Source: an uncultured Alloprevotella sp.
Lineage (GTDB): Bacteria > Bacteroidota > Bacteroidia > Bacteroidales > Bacteroidaceae
Assembly (NCBI GenBank): GCA_944322325.1
Contig: CALUOQ010000003.1
Span: 124,001-188,000, forward strand
Direction of reading: 5' to 3'
DNA length: 64,000 nt
The notes under the pieces are model-generated. The model was given only the letters and a program-made list of their open reading frames with translations, had not been told where the DNA came from and made no database searches. The position numbers were made by a program, and so were the translations under genes. The stretch's first letter is position 1. Each line of letters starts with the position of its first letter. Below are positions 52,450 through 62,266 of the stretch, in pieces.

Positions 52450-54087
52450 CTACTGCTTGGGCGTTCCCGGGAATTCGGTTTCGTTCAGGGTATGCCCGTC
52501 GCGACTGAATACGACGCGGTGGGGAGCGGTGGCGTCCCACGCGGCGCCGTCGAGCGACAGGTTCAGCGTAGTGCTGGCGTAAGGTTTCAGCCTGCCGAGC
52601 GAGGCGGTGGCAATGGTGCGTCCGCCCTGCTCGATGGCGACGTGGGCCTTGGCCGAAGTAGAGAGGCCGAAGTTTTCCACCGTGAGGCTGATGCGCTGCG
52701 AAGCGCTGTCGTACCGGGGCGCCATGCTGGACAGTATGGCAGGCCTGTAATTGACGTAGGGCAGGCTGGCGTAGCCAAAGAGCAGGCGGCCCCGGCGGTC
52801 GGAGCCTATGAGCTTGGGAGCAAACTCTTCGGGCGTGATGGCGCAGGCTGCCGCGTCGAACGTCAGAATCAGGTCCTCACCGTCGGCCTCGGCGCGCAGG
52901 GCGCGAGCGCCGCGCCCGTAGTTCACCTCGGTGTAGCAGCCGAAGCGCACGGAGGCGACATCGACGTCCGTGATGGGGTGGAAGTCCTTCTCGGCGCGGA
53001 TGCGGAGACGCACGGTGCGCGTCTTGTCGGTAATGGGCTTGCGGTTGAGCACTTCAAGCAGGAGCCCCTTGTTCATGGGGAGGCAGATGTTCTTCGAACT
53101 GTGGCGGTCGCCGCCCAAGTCGTTCCACTTGATGGTGTCAATGACGGCGAAGTTGATTTGCTCCACGCGTCCCTGTGCGTCCTGAAGCACTCTTGCGCGT
53201 TCGTACTTGAACCAGTGTTCCACCCGTCCGTCGCGATGGAACGACACGCCGGGGGCATAGGCCTCGCCGGGCTCGGTCAGCCAGTGCACACCGTCGAGCG
53301 AGCGCTGATAGTAGGCGATGCGGCCCAGCCAGTCGTTGACGATGAGATGGTATTGCAGGGAGTCGCGCCACACGACGGGGTCTTCGAACTCGCCTGCCAC
53401 GGCGGGATAGATGCGCCGCTCCGTGATTTGTCGGTACGGCGCAAGGCCGTCGCGGCTGACCCATACGCCGCCTCCACGGCACACCATGAGAAACGAACCG
53501 TCCGACCTGCGCGCAAACGTCAGGTTGCTGAGGCCTTCGATGACGCGCCGGTCGCGGGTGTCGAAGTCGAACTTGCCGTACGTCCACGGCCCCGAAAGGC
53601 TGGTGGACACGTAGCGCCCGTCGATGACGTAGAGCACATAGTGGCCGTCGTCGGTGCGATAGACTTCCGGATTGTGCCCTTTGCCGATGGTGTCCGCTAT
53701 GGTGTAGGGTCCCCACGGGCGGCTGCTCGTCGTGTGGTACACGGTGGAGGCGGGCCACGTCATGTGTCCTTTTTCCGACCGCTCCGGCCAGCCGCAAACG
53801 AAGAGGTGGTAGCGCCCGTCGTCGCCGCGCAGGATGTTGCCGCCCCAGAAGGAGAGGTCCGGGCGCTCGATGCCGTTGTCCACGAAGCGCGGGCGGACGC
53901 TGTCGGCGCCCCAGACGTCGGCGCGGAGGTCGCCGTCGGGCATGGCCTCGAAGCGGTCCATGAAGCGGCCTCCCCGCACGAGGTTGGCCCACTCGGCCGG
54001 GCGTTGGCGTTCGGTAATCTGCCCCGCGACGGGAGCGGCGGCACCAACAAGCAGTGCCGCAGTCAGTAGGGTTTTCAGCTGTTTCAT
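52450..54087 (-). CDS. Secreted five-bladed propeller glycosidase-like protein
   Basis: 545 residues with a signal peptide ending near APVAGQ. Repeated blade-like strands (DLSFWGGNILRGDDGRYHLF, HNPEVYRTDDGHYVLYVIDG, EFEDPVVWRDSLQYHLIVND) fit a GH43/GH117-like five-bladed propeller; the acidic residues in these strands are candidate catalytic or metal-binding positions. The C-terminal ~150 residues are a beta-sandwich. I cannot assign a definite GH family or substrate. Its start overlaps the stop of the GH35 gene by 4 bases (ATGA), so the two are translated together and probably attack the same glycan. Confidence 0.6.
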   Translation of the reverse strand: MKQLKTLLTAALLVGAAAPVAGQITERQRPAEWANLVRGGRFMDRFEAMPDGDLRADVWGADSVRPRFVDNGIERPDLSFWGGNILRGDDGRYHLFVCGWPERSEKGHMTWPASTVYHTTSSRPWGPYTIADTIGKGHNPEVYRTDDGHYVLYVIDGRYVSTSLSGPWTYGKFDFDTRDRRVIEGLSNLTFARRSDGSFLMVCRGGGVWVSRDGLAPYRQITERRIYPAVAGEFEDPVVWRDSLQYHLIVNDWLGRIAYYQRSLDGVHWLTEPGEAYAPGVSFHRDGRVEHWFKYERARVLQDAQGRVEQINFAVIDTIKWNDLGGDRHSSKNICLPMNKGLLLEVLNRKPITDKTRTVRLRIRAEKDFHPITDVDVASVRFGCYTEVNYGRGARALRAEADGEDLILTFDAAACAITPEEFAPKLIGSDRRGRLLFGYASLPYVNYRPAILSSMAPRYDSASQRISLTVENFGLSTSAKAHVAIEQGGRTIATASLGRLKPYASTTLNLSLDGAAWDATAPHRVVFSRDGHTLNETEFPGTPKQ

Positions 54088-56444
54088 TTTTTTTCGCTCT
54101 TTTCGATGTGGAACGGGTCGGCTTTCAGGTAGGCGCGGAAGTCCTTCACCATGCCCGGGGCGCCGGCTTCGGCACGCGGCAGGTAGCGCAGGCCCGTGAC
54201 GGTGCAGTCCTCGCCGAGGTCAATGACGACCTGGTGGGGATAGGCGTCGCCTTGGCGTGTACTCCAATAAGTGGACTCCTGAAGGTCGTAGATTTTGTCG
54301 GCCGTGAAGTTGCCCCAGCTGTTTTCCTCGCTGTCGGCATATACGATTTTCCAGTGTTGGCGGGGCAGGGGGTTGCCGTCGGCGCCGAGCAGGTAGAACT
54401 CGGCCACGGCGGCGTTGTCTTTCCCGTTCTGGGCCGAGAGGGCCTCAAGGCAGAAGTAGCGCCCGCGCGACGGGGCGGTGAAGCGGACTTCCTTCCACCC
54501 GTTGCCGGCGGCGAAACTGCCGCTGTGGACGGGCGTTTCGCCCTGTAGGTTGAGCGTTTCGCCGGCCTTGCGATGCGTGGCGGGCTTGTCGGCGCGCAGC
54601 ATGTCGAGGATGGGTTGCTTGAGTCCGCTGACGGTGCGCTTTTCCGGGCCGAGGAGGTCGAGGATGATTATCTCGTTTTTCCCTTTCTTCACCCAGCAGC
54701 CGGGCAGGAACAGCGTCTGTTGCGGCCCGAGGCGCCAGAAGCGGCCCAAGGCCTTGCCGTTGACCCACACGAGGCCCTTGCCCCAGTGCTGGAGGTCGAG
54801 GAACACGTCGCCGGGCTGCTCCACGTCGAACGTGGCGCGGTAGTAGGCCGGGCCGTCGGGCGTCTGGCTGATGGGGGCGTAGTCCTTTTTCTTTGCGAAG
54901 CGGTAGTCGACGGGCAGGTTGTAGACATCCCATCCGCGGAGCGCCTGGCGCGCGTCGCCGTCGACGAGTTCTACTTTCTCGGTAATGCCCTTGCGGTCGT
55001 GAATGGCTACGTCGAAGTTGACGCGGCCCATGGCCTCGACGAGGATGTCAAGGCGCGTGCCGGCGGGCAGGGCTGGCAGGACGATGGACGTTTCGCCGTG
55101 GCGTCGGTCAAGGCGGCCCAGCAGGCGCCCGTCGGCGTAGACTTGGGTCCAGTCGTGCGGTTCGGTGATTTCGAGCACTGTGCCTTCCTTCACTTCCGGC
55201 AGCCGGGTGCGGTATAGTATACTGCCCCAACCCTGGTCGTACTGCTCCATGGGCCGGACGTCGTCGCTGTGCTTCGGCTCGGGCAGGTTGTCAAACAGCG
55301 GGGCGGCCTCGTCGACCGTGAAGGCCGGGATGCTGATGACGGGCATGGGCGCCGGGATGTCGGGGATGACTTGTCCGGAGTCGGCGTACTGCTCGAGCAG
55401 GGCGCGGAGTTTGTGATACTTGGGCGTGGCCCAGCCGGCCTCGCTGATGGGGGCGTCGTAGTCGTACGAGCTGCACATGGCCGAATAAGGCGGGCAGTTG
55501 GCGCCGCCCCAATGGCCGAAGGTCGTGCCGCCGTGGGCCATATACAGGGAGAACGATATCCCTCTTTGGAGCATGTCGTCGATGCCCTGCACCATGGCGG
55601 TGGCGTCGCGCGTTTCGTGCTTGCGGCCCCAGTGGTCGAACCATCCGCTCCAGAACTCGCTGCACATAAGGGGCGTGTGGGGGCGGGCTTCCTTGAGCGC
55701 GGCAAACTGGGCGTCGATGTTGGCGCCCGTACCGAAATTGATGGTCCAGACTAAGTCGTCGAGTCCGTTGCGCTTGAACGTGGAGCTCCAGTCGCACTGG
55801 AAAAGGGGCACGTCCGTGAAGCCCGCGCCGCGCACAATGTCACGCACGGCGGAGACGTAGGGCTTGTCCTCGCCGTAAGCGCCGAACTCGTTTTCGACCT
55901 GGACCATGATGATGTTGCCGCCGCGCGTGATTTGCAGGTCGGCGAGCTCTTCGCCCATGCGGTCCATGTAGATTTTCACGCGCTCGAGGAAGTAGGGGTC
56001 GGTGCTTCGCAGGCGGACGTCCTGTTTCTTCAGCAACCACCAGGGCAGTCCGCCCATTTCCCATTCGGCACAGGCGTAGGGTCCGGGGCGCAGGATGACG
56101 TACATGCCGTGCTTTTGGACCAGACGGCAGAAGCGGGCTACGTCGTGGTCGCCCTTGAAGTTGAACTTGCCCGGCTGCTGCTCGTGGAAGTTCCAGAAGG
56201 TGTAAATACAGATGGTGTTCATGCCCAGCGCCTTGCACATCTCGATGCGATGTTCCCAGTAGTCGGAGGGAATGCGGGCGTAGTGGATTTCAGCCGCCTT
56301 GATGAGGAAGGGCCGGCCGTTGAGCAGGAATTTCCGGTCGCCGATGGCAAACGTTTCGTCGCCGGTCCTCGGCTTTGCCGGAGCCGGAGTGAGGCCGAGG
56401 CAAGCAGCCAAGGCCAGCGCTAGTGTTGTTTTAGACCAATTCAT
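54084..56444 (-). CDS. GH35 beta-galactosidase with discoidin-like C-terminus
   Basis: 786 residues with a signal peptide near 1-23. The catalytic barrel is well conserved: FLIKAAEIHYARIPSDYWEH, NTICIYTFWNFHEQQPG, acid/base Glu186 in VQVENEFGAYG and nucleophile Glu263 in CSEFWSGWFDHWG. Beta-sandwich domains follow (YRATFDVEQPGDVFLDLQHW, GKALGRFWRLGPQQTLFLPG). The final ~140 residues resemble an F5/8 type C (CBM32-like) module (RYFCLEALSAQNG, NFTADKIYDLQESTYWSTRQ). These enzymes release terminal beta-galactose from glycans. It is followed by the coupled propeller protein and preceded, 50 bases upstream, by a small unknown gene. Confidence 0.93.
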   Translation of the reverse strand: MNWSKTTLALALAACLGLTPAPAKPRTGDETFAIGDRKFLLNGRPFLIKAAEIHYARIPSDYWEHRIEMCKALGMNTICIYTFWNFHEQQPGKFNFKGDHDVARFCRLVQKHGMYVILRPGPYACAEWEMGGLPWWLLKKQDVRLRSTDPYFLERVKIYMDRMGEELADLQITRGGNIIMVQVENEFGAYGEDKPYVSAVRDIVRGAGFTDVPLFQCDWSSTFKRNGLDDLVWTINFGTGANIDAQFAALKEARPHTPLMCSEFWSGWFDHWGRKHETRDATAMVQGIDDMLQRGISFSLYMAHGGTTFGHWGGANCPPYSAMCSSYDYDAPISEAGWATPKYHKLRALLEQYADSGQVIPDIPAPMPVISIPAFTVDEAAPLFDNLPEPKHSDDVRPMEQYDQGWGSILYRTRLPEVKEGTVLEITEPHDWTQVYADGRLLGRLDRRHGETSIVLPALPAGTRLDILVEAMGRVNFDVAIHDRKGITEKVELVDGDARQALRGWDVYNLPVDYRFAKKKDYAPISQTPDGPAYYRATFDVEQPGDVFLDLQHWGKGLVWVNGKALGRFWRLGPQQTLFLPGCWVKKGKNEIIILDLLGPEKRTVSGLKQPILDMLRADKPATHRKAGETLNLQGETPVHSGSFAAGNGWKEVRFTAPSRGRYFCLEALSAQNGKDNAAVAEFYLLGADGNPLPRQHWKIVYADSEENSWGNFTADKIYDLQESTYWSTRQGDAYPHQVVIDLGEDCTVTGLRYLPRAEAGAPGMVKDFRAYLKADPFHIEKSEKK

Positions 56445-56494
56445 AGAGTGATATGATGAGTATTAAAGCTATTCCGTTGAAGTGCGTCGCGGCG

Positions 56495-56743
56495 TCAGAG
56501 GCCGTAGTCCTCGATGAGGCGTTCGCGGAGCCAGAACACGTGGCGTATGCTGGCGCCGAAGGTGGGATTTTCCCAGTTCGTCTCGACCATTTCGCAGAGG
56601 CTGCGTGCCGAGTCGGGCATCCCGACGACACGGGTCGCCTCGTCGAGCGCGATGCTCTCGGGCAGGCGGTCGTAGCGCTCCTTGAACCATTGCAGCAGGT
56701 CCCGGATTTCTTCTTCAGGGTAGAGTTTCTTGTATTCAACCAT
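56495..56743 (-). CDS. Small conserved-looking protein of unknown function
   Basis: 82 residues from the ATG at 56743 (MVEYKKLYPEEEIRDLLQWF); an upstream ATG at 56773 is 5 bases from the promoter box and gives an unlikely start. The protein is probably helical and ends SIRHVFWLRERLIEDYGL. Similar ~80-residue proteins with a PESIALDEATRV-like middle occur in other Bacteroidota as far as I recall, but I cannot name a function. It may be the first gene of the operon with GH35 and the propeller protein. Confidence 0.55.
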   Translation of the reverse strand: MVEYKKLYPEEEIRDLLQWFKERYDRLPESIALDEATRVVGMPDSARSLCEMVETNWENPTFGASIRHVFWLRERLIEDYGL

Positions 56744-56777
56744 AAGCTGTGGACGCGTGCCGCGCCGGTACAAGAGG

Positions 56778-56785
56778 CAAAGTTA
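56778..56785 (-). promoter_or_regulatory. Promoter -7 box (TAACTTTG) for the small protein and GH35 operon
   Basis: Minus-strand TAnnTTTG lies 35 bases upstream of the start at 56743, in the divergent gap 56744-57092. Confidence 0.6.
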
Positions 56786-56900
56786 CGCTTTTTCTGCATT
56801 CCGGACAAGCGGGGCTGCCGTTTTTTGCGGCGTACTGTAGTCGCGAGGCGGCACCGTGCCTTCCCCGTGCTTTCATAGGCCGGACAAGGGCAGTGAAAGC

Positions 56901-56969
56901 GCGAAACAAGTACTACGACAGAAAGTTCTATCGTAGTCTTAGAAATTCCTGTCGTAGTACTTGTTTCGC
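56901..56969. repeat. Composite palindromic element E
   Basis: Arms at 56901-56921 and 56949-56969 are perfect inverse copies (21 pairs; core AAACAAGTACTACGACAG). The 27 bases between them contain a degenerate third arm, TTCTATCGTAGTCTT (56926-56940), which could form an alternative inner hairpin with the left arm. It lies between divergent promoters. Confidence 0.88.
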
Positions 56970-57020
56970 CGTCGGGGGCGAATTATTGGTCGGGCAAGAG
57001 CGGCGTTTTTGGAAAATGTA

Positions 57021-57028
57021 TATCTTTG
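57021..57028 (+). promoter_or_regulatory. Promoter -7 box (TATCTTTG) for the acidic unknown protein
   Basis: The box lies 65 bases before the ATG at 57093, and 52 bases after palindromic element E. Confidence 0.6.
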
Positions 57029-57092
57029 CAGCGTGAACGGCGCACTAAGGATGCGCCCGACGAACGAAAGAAAAAGGATAAGCACAGTCGAG

Positions 57093-57533
57093 ATGAAAAT
57101 GTCCGAACAAATTTTGCAGCAAGTAGAGCGCGCCCTCCGCAAGGTGGCCGCCAAGTTTCCCACGACGTCGGGCCACACGCCGCTGACCGACATTTACCTG
57201 CAAGTGACGCCCGAGAGCGGCGAGCTGCGGGCTTATGACGACGACGATGTCGAGCTGACGCGCTGTGTGGTCGAGGAGTGGATTGACTATCGCGGCGAGG
57301 ATTTCTACGAGGTGGCCGAGCAGGTGTTGCGCCGGGCCATCGGCAACCTGCGGGAGCTGCTCGACGGGCTGAACATCCTGAAGCCGTACTCCTTCGTGCT
57401 GCTGGGCGAGGACCACGAGGTGCTGACGGACCTTTACCTCGTCGACGACGACACGCTGCTCGTCGGCGGTGAACTCATGGAGGGGCTGAATGAGGATTTG
57501 GACAGCTTTCTTGACAAGTTGCTAAAGGATTGA
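57093..57533 (+). CDS. Conserved acidic protein of unknown function
   Basis: 146 residues from the ATG at 57093 (another at 57099). The protein is strongly acidic (RAYDDDDVELTRCVVEEWID, LYLVDDDTLLVGGELMEGLN) and contains no membrane segment or signal peptide, so it is probably cytoplasmic. The predicted mix of helices and a central beta-sheet suggests a single small domain. I do not recognise the family. It stands alone, with its own promoter upstream and the terminator of ugd downstream. Confidence 0.6.
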   Translation: MKMSEQILQQVERALRKVAAKFPTTSGHTPLTDIYLQVTPESGELRAYDDDDVELTRCVVEEWIDYRGEDFYEVAEQVLRRAIGNLRELLDGLNILKPYSFVLLGEDHEVLTDLYLVDDDTLLVGGELMEGLNEDLDSFLDKLLKD

Positions 57534-57582
57534 CACGGGTCCGGCCGGCCTTGCCGGGGCGGCTGCGACAGACGGACGAATA

Positions 57583-57630
57583 ATAAAAAGCGAAGCGGAA
57601 ATATCTCGTTCTGAGGTATTTCCGCTTCGC
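57583..57630. terminator. Strong hairpin between the acidic protein and ugd
   Basis: An 18-pair stem (57590-57607 with 57613-57630, one G-T pair, loop GTTCT) is followed on the minus strand by TTTTTATTATT, so it is the intrinsic terminator of ugd. It probably also stops the convergent upstream gene. Confidence 0.85.
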
Positions 57631-57651
57631 GTTATGTGTGGCAGGACGGGG

Positions 57652-58965
57652 TCAGCGGCCGATGGAGGCGTAGTAGAAGCCGTTTTGTCGCATTTCCTCG
57701 GGCGAATAGATGTTGCGGCCGTCGAAAACGGCAGGGTGGTTCATCGAGCGGCGGACGACCTCCCACGAAGGCAGGCGGAACTGTTTCCACTCCGTGAGCA
57801 GCAACAGGGCGTCGGCGCCGAGGGCGGCGTCGTACATGTCGCAGGCATACTCCACCTTGTCGCCCAGCCTGCGGCGGCATTCGCCCATGGCGACGGGGTC
57901 GAACACGCGGACGCGGCAGCCGGCCTCAAGGAGCAGGCGGATGGTGACGAGGGACGTGGCCTCGCGCATGTCGTCTGTCTCGGCCTTGAAAGCGAGCCCC
58001 CACAGCGCGACGGTCTTGCCGGCGAGCTGGCCTTTGTAGTAATCGTTGAGCTTGCGGAACAGGATGGATTTTTGCGCTTCGTTGACTTCCTCGACAGCGC
58101 GGAGCACGCGCATGGTGTAGCCCTGTTGTTCGGCCGTCTTGATGAGGGCCTTTACGTCCTTGGGGAAGCACGAGCCGCCGTAGCCACAGCCGGGGTAGAG
58201 GAACTTGCTGCCGATGCGGGTGTCGCTGCCGATACCCTTGCGGACCATGTTGACGTCGGCGCCGACGAGCTCGCAGAGGTTGGCGATGTCGTTCATGAAC
58301 GAGATGCGGGTGGCGAGCATACTGTTGGCGGCGTACTTGATCATTTCGGCCGAGGGAATGTCGGTGAAGATAACGCGGAAATTGTTGAGCATAAAGGGGG
58401 AGTAGAGCCGCGTCATGAGCGTCTTGGCGCGTTCGCTCTCCACGCCTACGACGACGCGGTCGGGCGACATGAAGTCCTTGATGGCGGCGCCTTCCTTCAG
58501 GAATTCGGGATTGGAGGCTACGTCAAATTCAATGTCGACGCCGCGACGGTCGAGCTCTTCGCGGATGGCGGCCTTGACGAGCTTGGCCGTGCCGACGGGC
58601 ACGGTGCTCTTCGTCACGACGGTAAGGTAGTGGTTCATGTTCGCTCCCACCTCGTGGGCCACGGCAAGGACGTACGAGAGGTCGGCGCTGCCGTCCTCGT
58701 CGGGCGGAGTGCCCACGGCGCTGAACACAACTTCCACCTCGTCCAGACATGACGTCAGGTCTGTCGTGAAGTGCAGGCGTCCTTCGCGGTGGTTGCGCAG
58801 GACCATCTCGTCCAGCCCGGGCTCGTAGATGGGCACGATGCCTTTTTCCAGGTTGGCTATCTTTTCGGTATTGACGTCGACGCACGTCACGTCAACGCCC
58901 ATCTCGGCGAAACAAGTGCCCGAGACGAGGCCGACGTAGCCCGTGCCGACAATGGCTATCTTCAT
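57652..58965 (-). CDS. ugd: UDP-glucose 6-dehydrogenase
   Basis: 437 residues, the usual length. The N-terminal Rossmann fold is clear (MKIAIVGTGYVGLVSGTCFA, VTCVDVNTEKIANL). The central helix domain and the catalytic cysteine loop GCGYGGSCFPKDVKAL are present, followed by the UDP-binding domain (VALWGLAFKAETDDMREATS). The enzyme oxidises UDP-glucose to UDP-glucuronate with two NAD+ for capsule or other surface polysaccharides. The neighbouring genes are not obviously capsule genes. The 111 bases ahead of it hold AT-rich direct and inverted repeats. Confidence 0.95.
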   Translation of the reverse strand: MKIAIVGTGYVGLVSGTCFAEMGVDVTCVDVNTEKIANLEKGIVPIYEPGLDEMVLRNHREGRLHFTTDLTSCLDEVEVVFSAVGTPPDEDGSADLSYVLAVAHEVGANMNHYLTVVTKSTVPVGTAKLVKAAIREELDRRGVDIEFDVASNPEFLKEGAAIKDFMSPDRVVVGVESERAKTLMTRLYSPFMLNNFRVIFTDIPSAEMIKYAANSMLATRISFMNDIANLCELVGADVNMVRKGIGSDTRIGSKFLYPGCGYGGSCFPKDVKALIKTAEQQGYTMRVLRAVEEVNEAQKSILFRKLNDYYKGQLAGKTVALWGLAFKAETDDMREATSLVTIRLLLEAGCRVRVFDPVAMGECRRRLGDKVEYACDMYDAALGADALLLLTEWKQFRLPSWEVVRRSMNHPAVFDGRNIYSPEEMRQNGFYYASIGR

Positions 58966-58982
58966 GGGGAGGAACGACGATT

Positions 58983-59056
58983 ATTAATGGACAATTGACA
59001 ATTGATAATGGAAAAATGGTCAACCGTCCATCGTCAACTGTCAATTATTAATAGTC
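58983..59056. repeat. AT-rich repeat with GACAATTGACAATT units
   Basis: The stretch contains ATTAATGGACAATTGACAAT near 58984-59003 and, in inverse orientation, TGTCAATTATTAAT near 59039-59052. Similar units occur at 60213-60275. The base composition (mostly A and T) contrasts sharply with the GC-rich genes around. Only the two neighbouring copies were seen in the window. Confidence 0.65.
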
Positions 59057-59076
59057 AAATAAAGTGTGGCTTCGCC

Positions 59077-59445
59077 TTATTTGGCCGGTGCCGGAGTGGC
59101 GGGGGTAGCCGGAGCTGCGGGTGTGGCGGCCGGTGCGCCCTGGTTGGCGTCGCCCTGTCCGGGGAGGTTCATCGGAGTGGTTGTCACTTTCATGTCGTTG
59201 ACTACGGACTTTTGTCCTTCGGGAGTGGTGTCGACGTACGAGGTGGCCACGCTCAGCACGACGAGCAGGCCGGCGAGGGTCCATGTGGCTTTCTCGACGA
59301 CGTCGGTCGTCTTGCGTACGCCCATGATTTGGTTGGACGAGGCAAAGCTGGATGAGAGGCCGCCGCCTTTGGATTCCTGGATGAGAACGACGAAGCACAG
59401 CAGCACGCTCACGATGACAGCCAACACTACTAAAACAGTATACAT
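59077..59445 (-). CDS. secG: Preprotein translocase subunit SecG
   Basis: 122 residues. The first hydrophobic segment (1-22, MYTVLVVLAVIVSVLLCFVV) is followed by the conserved cytoplasmic loop LIQESKGGGLSSSFASSNQI and a second membrane segment at about 54-72. The ~45-residue tail is rich in Pro, Ala and Thr, longer than in E. coli. SecG assists the SecYEG channel. It lies 7 bases after the TPR gene on the same strand, so they are co-transcribed. Confidence 0.93.
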   Translation of the reverse strand: MYTVLVVLAVIVSVLLCFVVLIQESKGGGLSSSFASSNQIMGVRKTTDVVEKATWTLAGLLVVLSVATSYVDTTPEGQKSVVNDMKVTTTPMNLPGQGDANQGAPAATPAAPATPATPAPAK

Positions 59446-59452
59446 GTCTTTG

Positions 59453-60196
59453 TTATTTATTTTTATTGATGATGATTAATTTCTCAAGGAAGCGAATTTG
59501 GTCTGCAAAGTAACTATTTTTTTTCGGATAATTCAAGTTAAGTTTACGGATAATTTCGATGGCCTTTTCATATCGGCCTTGCTTGACGTAGATTTTGGCC
59601 AGCGTTTCGGTGAAGAAGTCCTCGTCGTTCTCGTCCTCCTGCCCGTCGTCGGCGATGAGGCCCTCGGGGGTGTACTCGGGCTCGTCCTGCAACACGATGC
59701 GGCCCTCGGGTTTGTTCTCGATGAAGTCGTCGATGAGTTCGAGGTCGCGCCGGGACTGCGGGGTGGGGTCGGGTTCGGCGTCGTCCATCTGTAGCAGGAA
59801 GGCGGCGTAGTCCTTCGTGGCGTCGAGGGGGGTGAGCCTGCGGCGGGGGCGCTCGTCGGCCTCGTGGGTGGTGAGCAGGAAACGGTCGATGAGCGACTGC
59901 GTGCGGTCGGTCTCGTCGTCGGCCGTGGTCGTGGCCGGAGCTTCGGTCAAGGGGGCGACGTCGTAGTTGTGTCCCTCAACGAGGCGGAACAGCACGCGGC
60001 GGTCCGGCACAAGGAGGGCCGCCTTGCGCAACTCCTCGCCGAAGCCTGTGTCATGGAGCAGAAACAGGTTTTGCAGGAACAGCAGGCGGGCCGTCTGGTA
60101 ATAGGGATAACGCGCCACGAGCTCGCGGAGTTCGTAGAGCGTGTCGCTGTTCAGGCGTTCGGGGTGTTCGATGAGTTCGGCGAGGTCGAGGTCCAT
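59453..60196 (-). CDS. TPR-containing protein of unknown function
   Basis: 247 residues. The N-terminal part (LAELIEHPERLNSDTLYELR, ARYPYYQTARLLFLQNL) is helical. The middle (about 85-180) is acidic and low in complexity. The C-terminal segment DFFTETLAKIYVKQGRYEKA plus IEIIRKLNLNYPKK is a TPR-like pair. No signal peptide is visible. The position before secG and after lptE suggests a link to envelope biogenesis, but this is inference. Confidence 0.75.
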   Translation of the reverse strand: MDLDLAELIEHPERLNSDTLYELRELVARYPYYQTARLLFLQNLFLLHDTGFGEELRKAALLVPDRRVLFRLVEGHNYDVAPLTEAPATTTADDETDRTQSLIDRFLLTTHEADERPRRRLTPLDATKDYAAFLLQMDDAEPDPTPQSRRDLELIDDFIENKPEGRIVLQDEPEYTPEGLIADDGQEDENDEDFFTETLAKIYVKQGRYEKAIEIIRKLNLNYPKKNSYFADQIRFLEKLIIINKNK

Positions 60197-60212
60197 GCGG
60201 TCAGGATTTGCT

Positions 60213-60275
60213 TTTCAATTGATAGCTGACAATTGAAAATTGACAATACATTGTTATCTGTCCATTGTCAATTTT
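60213..60275. repeat. AT-rich repeat with inverted GACAAT arms
   Basis: A 12-pair stem (60236-60247 with 60264-60275, AAAATTGACAAT and its inverse) follows another TCAATTGATAGCTGACAATT unit. On the plus strand the right arm runs into TTTTTT. It lies in the gap between the LptE-like gene and the TPR gene and might weaken transcription between them. Confidence 0.65.
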
Positions 60276-60279
60276 TTTC

Positions 60280-60796
60280 TTACCAATTAGCCACGGTGGC
60301 GTTGAAGATTTGGTCTGTCAGGTCCTCGACCATTTCGGTGACGAGGTCCTCCTGCACGTTGGCCAGTTGCTGGGTCGACTCGTACTGCGTCGTGGCGGTA
60401 AACTGCCGCTCGAAGTCCTCCTGGTGGTTCTTGTTGTTGGTGAAGCGGATGTTCACGGTGATTTTCAGCTGCACCTGCGAGGAGTAGCCGTCGGCCGAGA
60501 TGGATTTGTTGTACTGCTCGTAGTTGGTGATTTCGCCGGCGATGTGCAGGTCGCCGCCGCGCTTGACGAGCTGTAGGCGCGTCTGGTTGGCATAGAGGTC
60601 CTGCAGTTGGTTGTTGAAGATGGGCCCCATGGGTGCCCAGACGTAGGCCGAGCGGATGGGGATGTTGTCTATCTGTATGGTCTTGATGACGTTGTAGTCG
60701 ATGGACGTGCCGGTGAACTTGTAGCTCACCGTGCAGGCGCTCGCCATGGCGAGGGCGGCCATGCACAGCAGGACGCGCAGTGTGCGCCTTGGGGGA

Positions 60797-60810
<14 letters not shown>
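60280..60810 (-). CDS. LptE-like lipopolysaccharide-assembly lipoprotein
   Basis: 176 residues from the ATG at 60810. A longer open frame overlaps the sigma-54 activator and has no signal peptide. The start MTWNNPPRRTLRVLLCMAAL leads to the lipobox AMASAC. The body (YKFTGTSIDYNVIKTIQIDN, PIFNNQLQDLYANQTRLQLV, GEITNYEQYNKSISADGYSS) is the alpha/beta fold typical of Bacteroidota proteins assigned to LptE, which plugs the LptD barrel in the outer membrane. The start overlaps the sigma-54 gene by 14 bases, so translation is coupled. Confidence 0.82.
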
Positions 60811-62038
<1,228 letters not shown>

Positions 62039-62103
62039 AGGGTTTCCGGATTTTTGGTCCCTGTGCCGCGCGCCTCGTGTGGCGCAGGGGCACAATGAGG
62101 AAG

Positions 62104-62111
62104 CAAAGATA
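62104..62111 (-). promoter_or_regulatory. Promoter -7 box (TATCTTTG) for the sigma-54 activator operon
   Basis: Minus-strand TAnnTTTG lies 66 bases upstream of the start at 62038. Palindromic element F is about 156 bases further upstream. Confidence 0.6.
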
Positions 62112-62266
62112 CGAATTTCCGCGCAATGCGCGGCGTCCCGTGGCCTTGGGAAAAAAGCGTGTACGTGTGCCCCTTTATATTATATGTGTAGTGTGGGCGT
62201 GAGGAGGCGTGGCAGACAATGCATGTCGCTTCGGGCAGGGCGGATAAATGGGGCCGCTTTTGTTTA

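Noticed and set aside
52126-54069. 647-codon plus-strand frame spanning the end of mfd and the propeller gene
   Set aside because: It crosses a strong terminator hairpin at 52375-52421 and is opposite a gene with a signal peptide and family-like strands.
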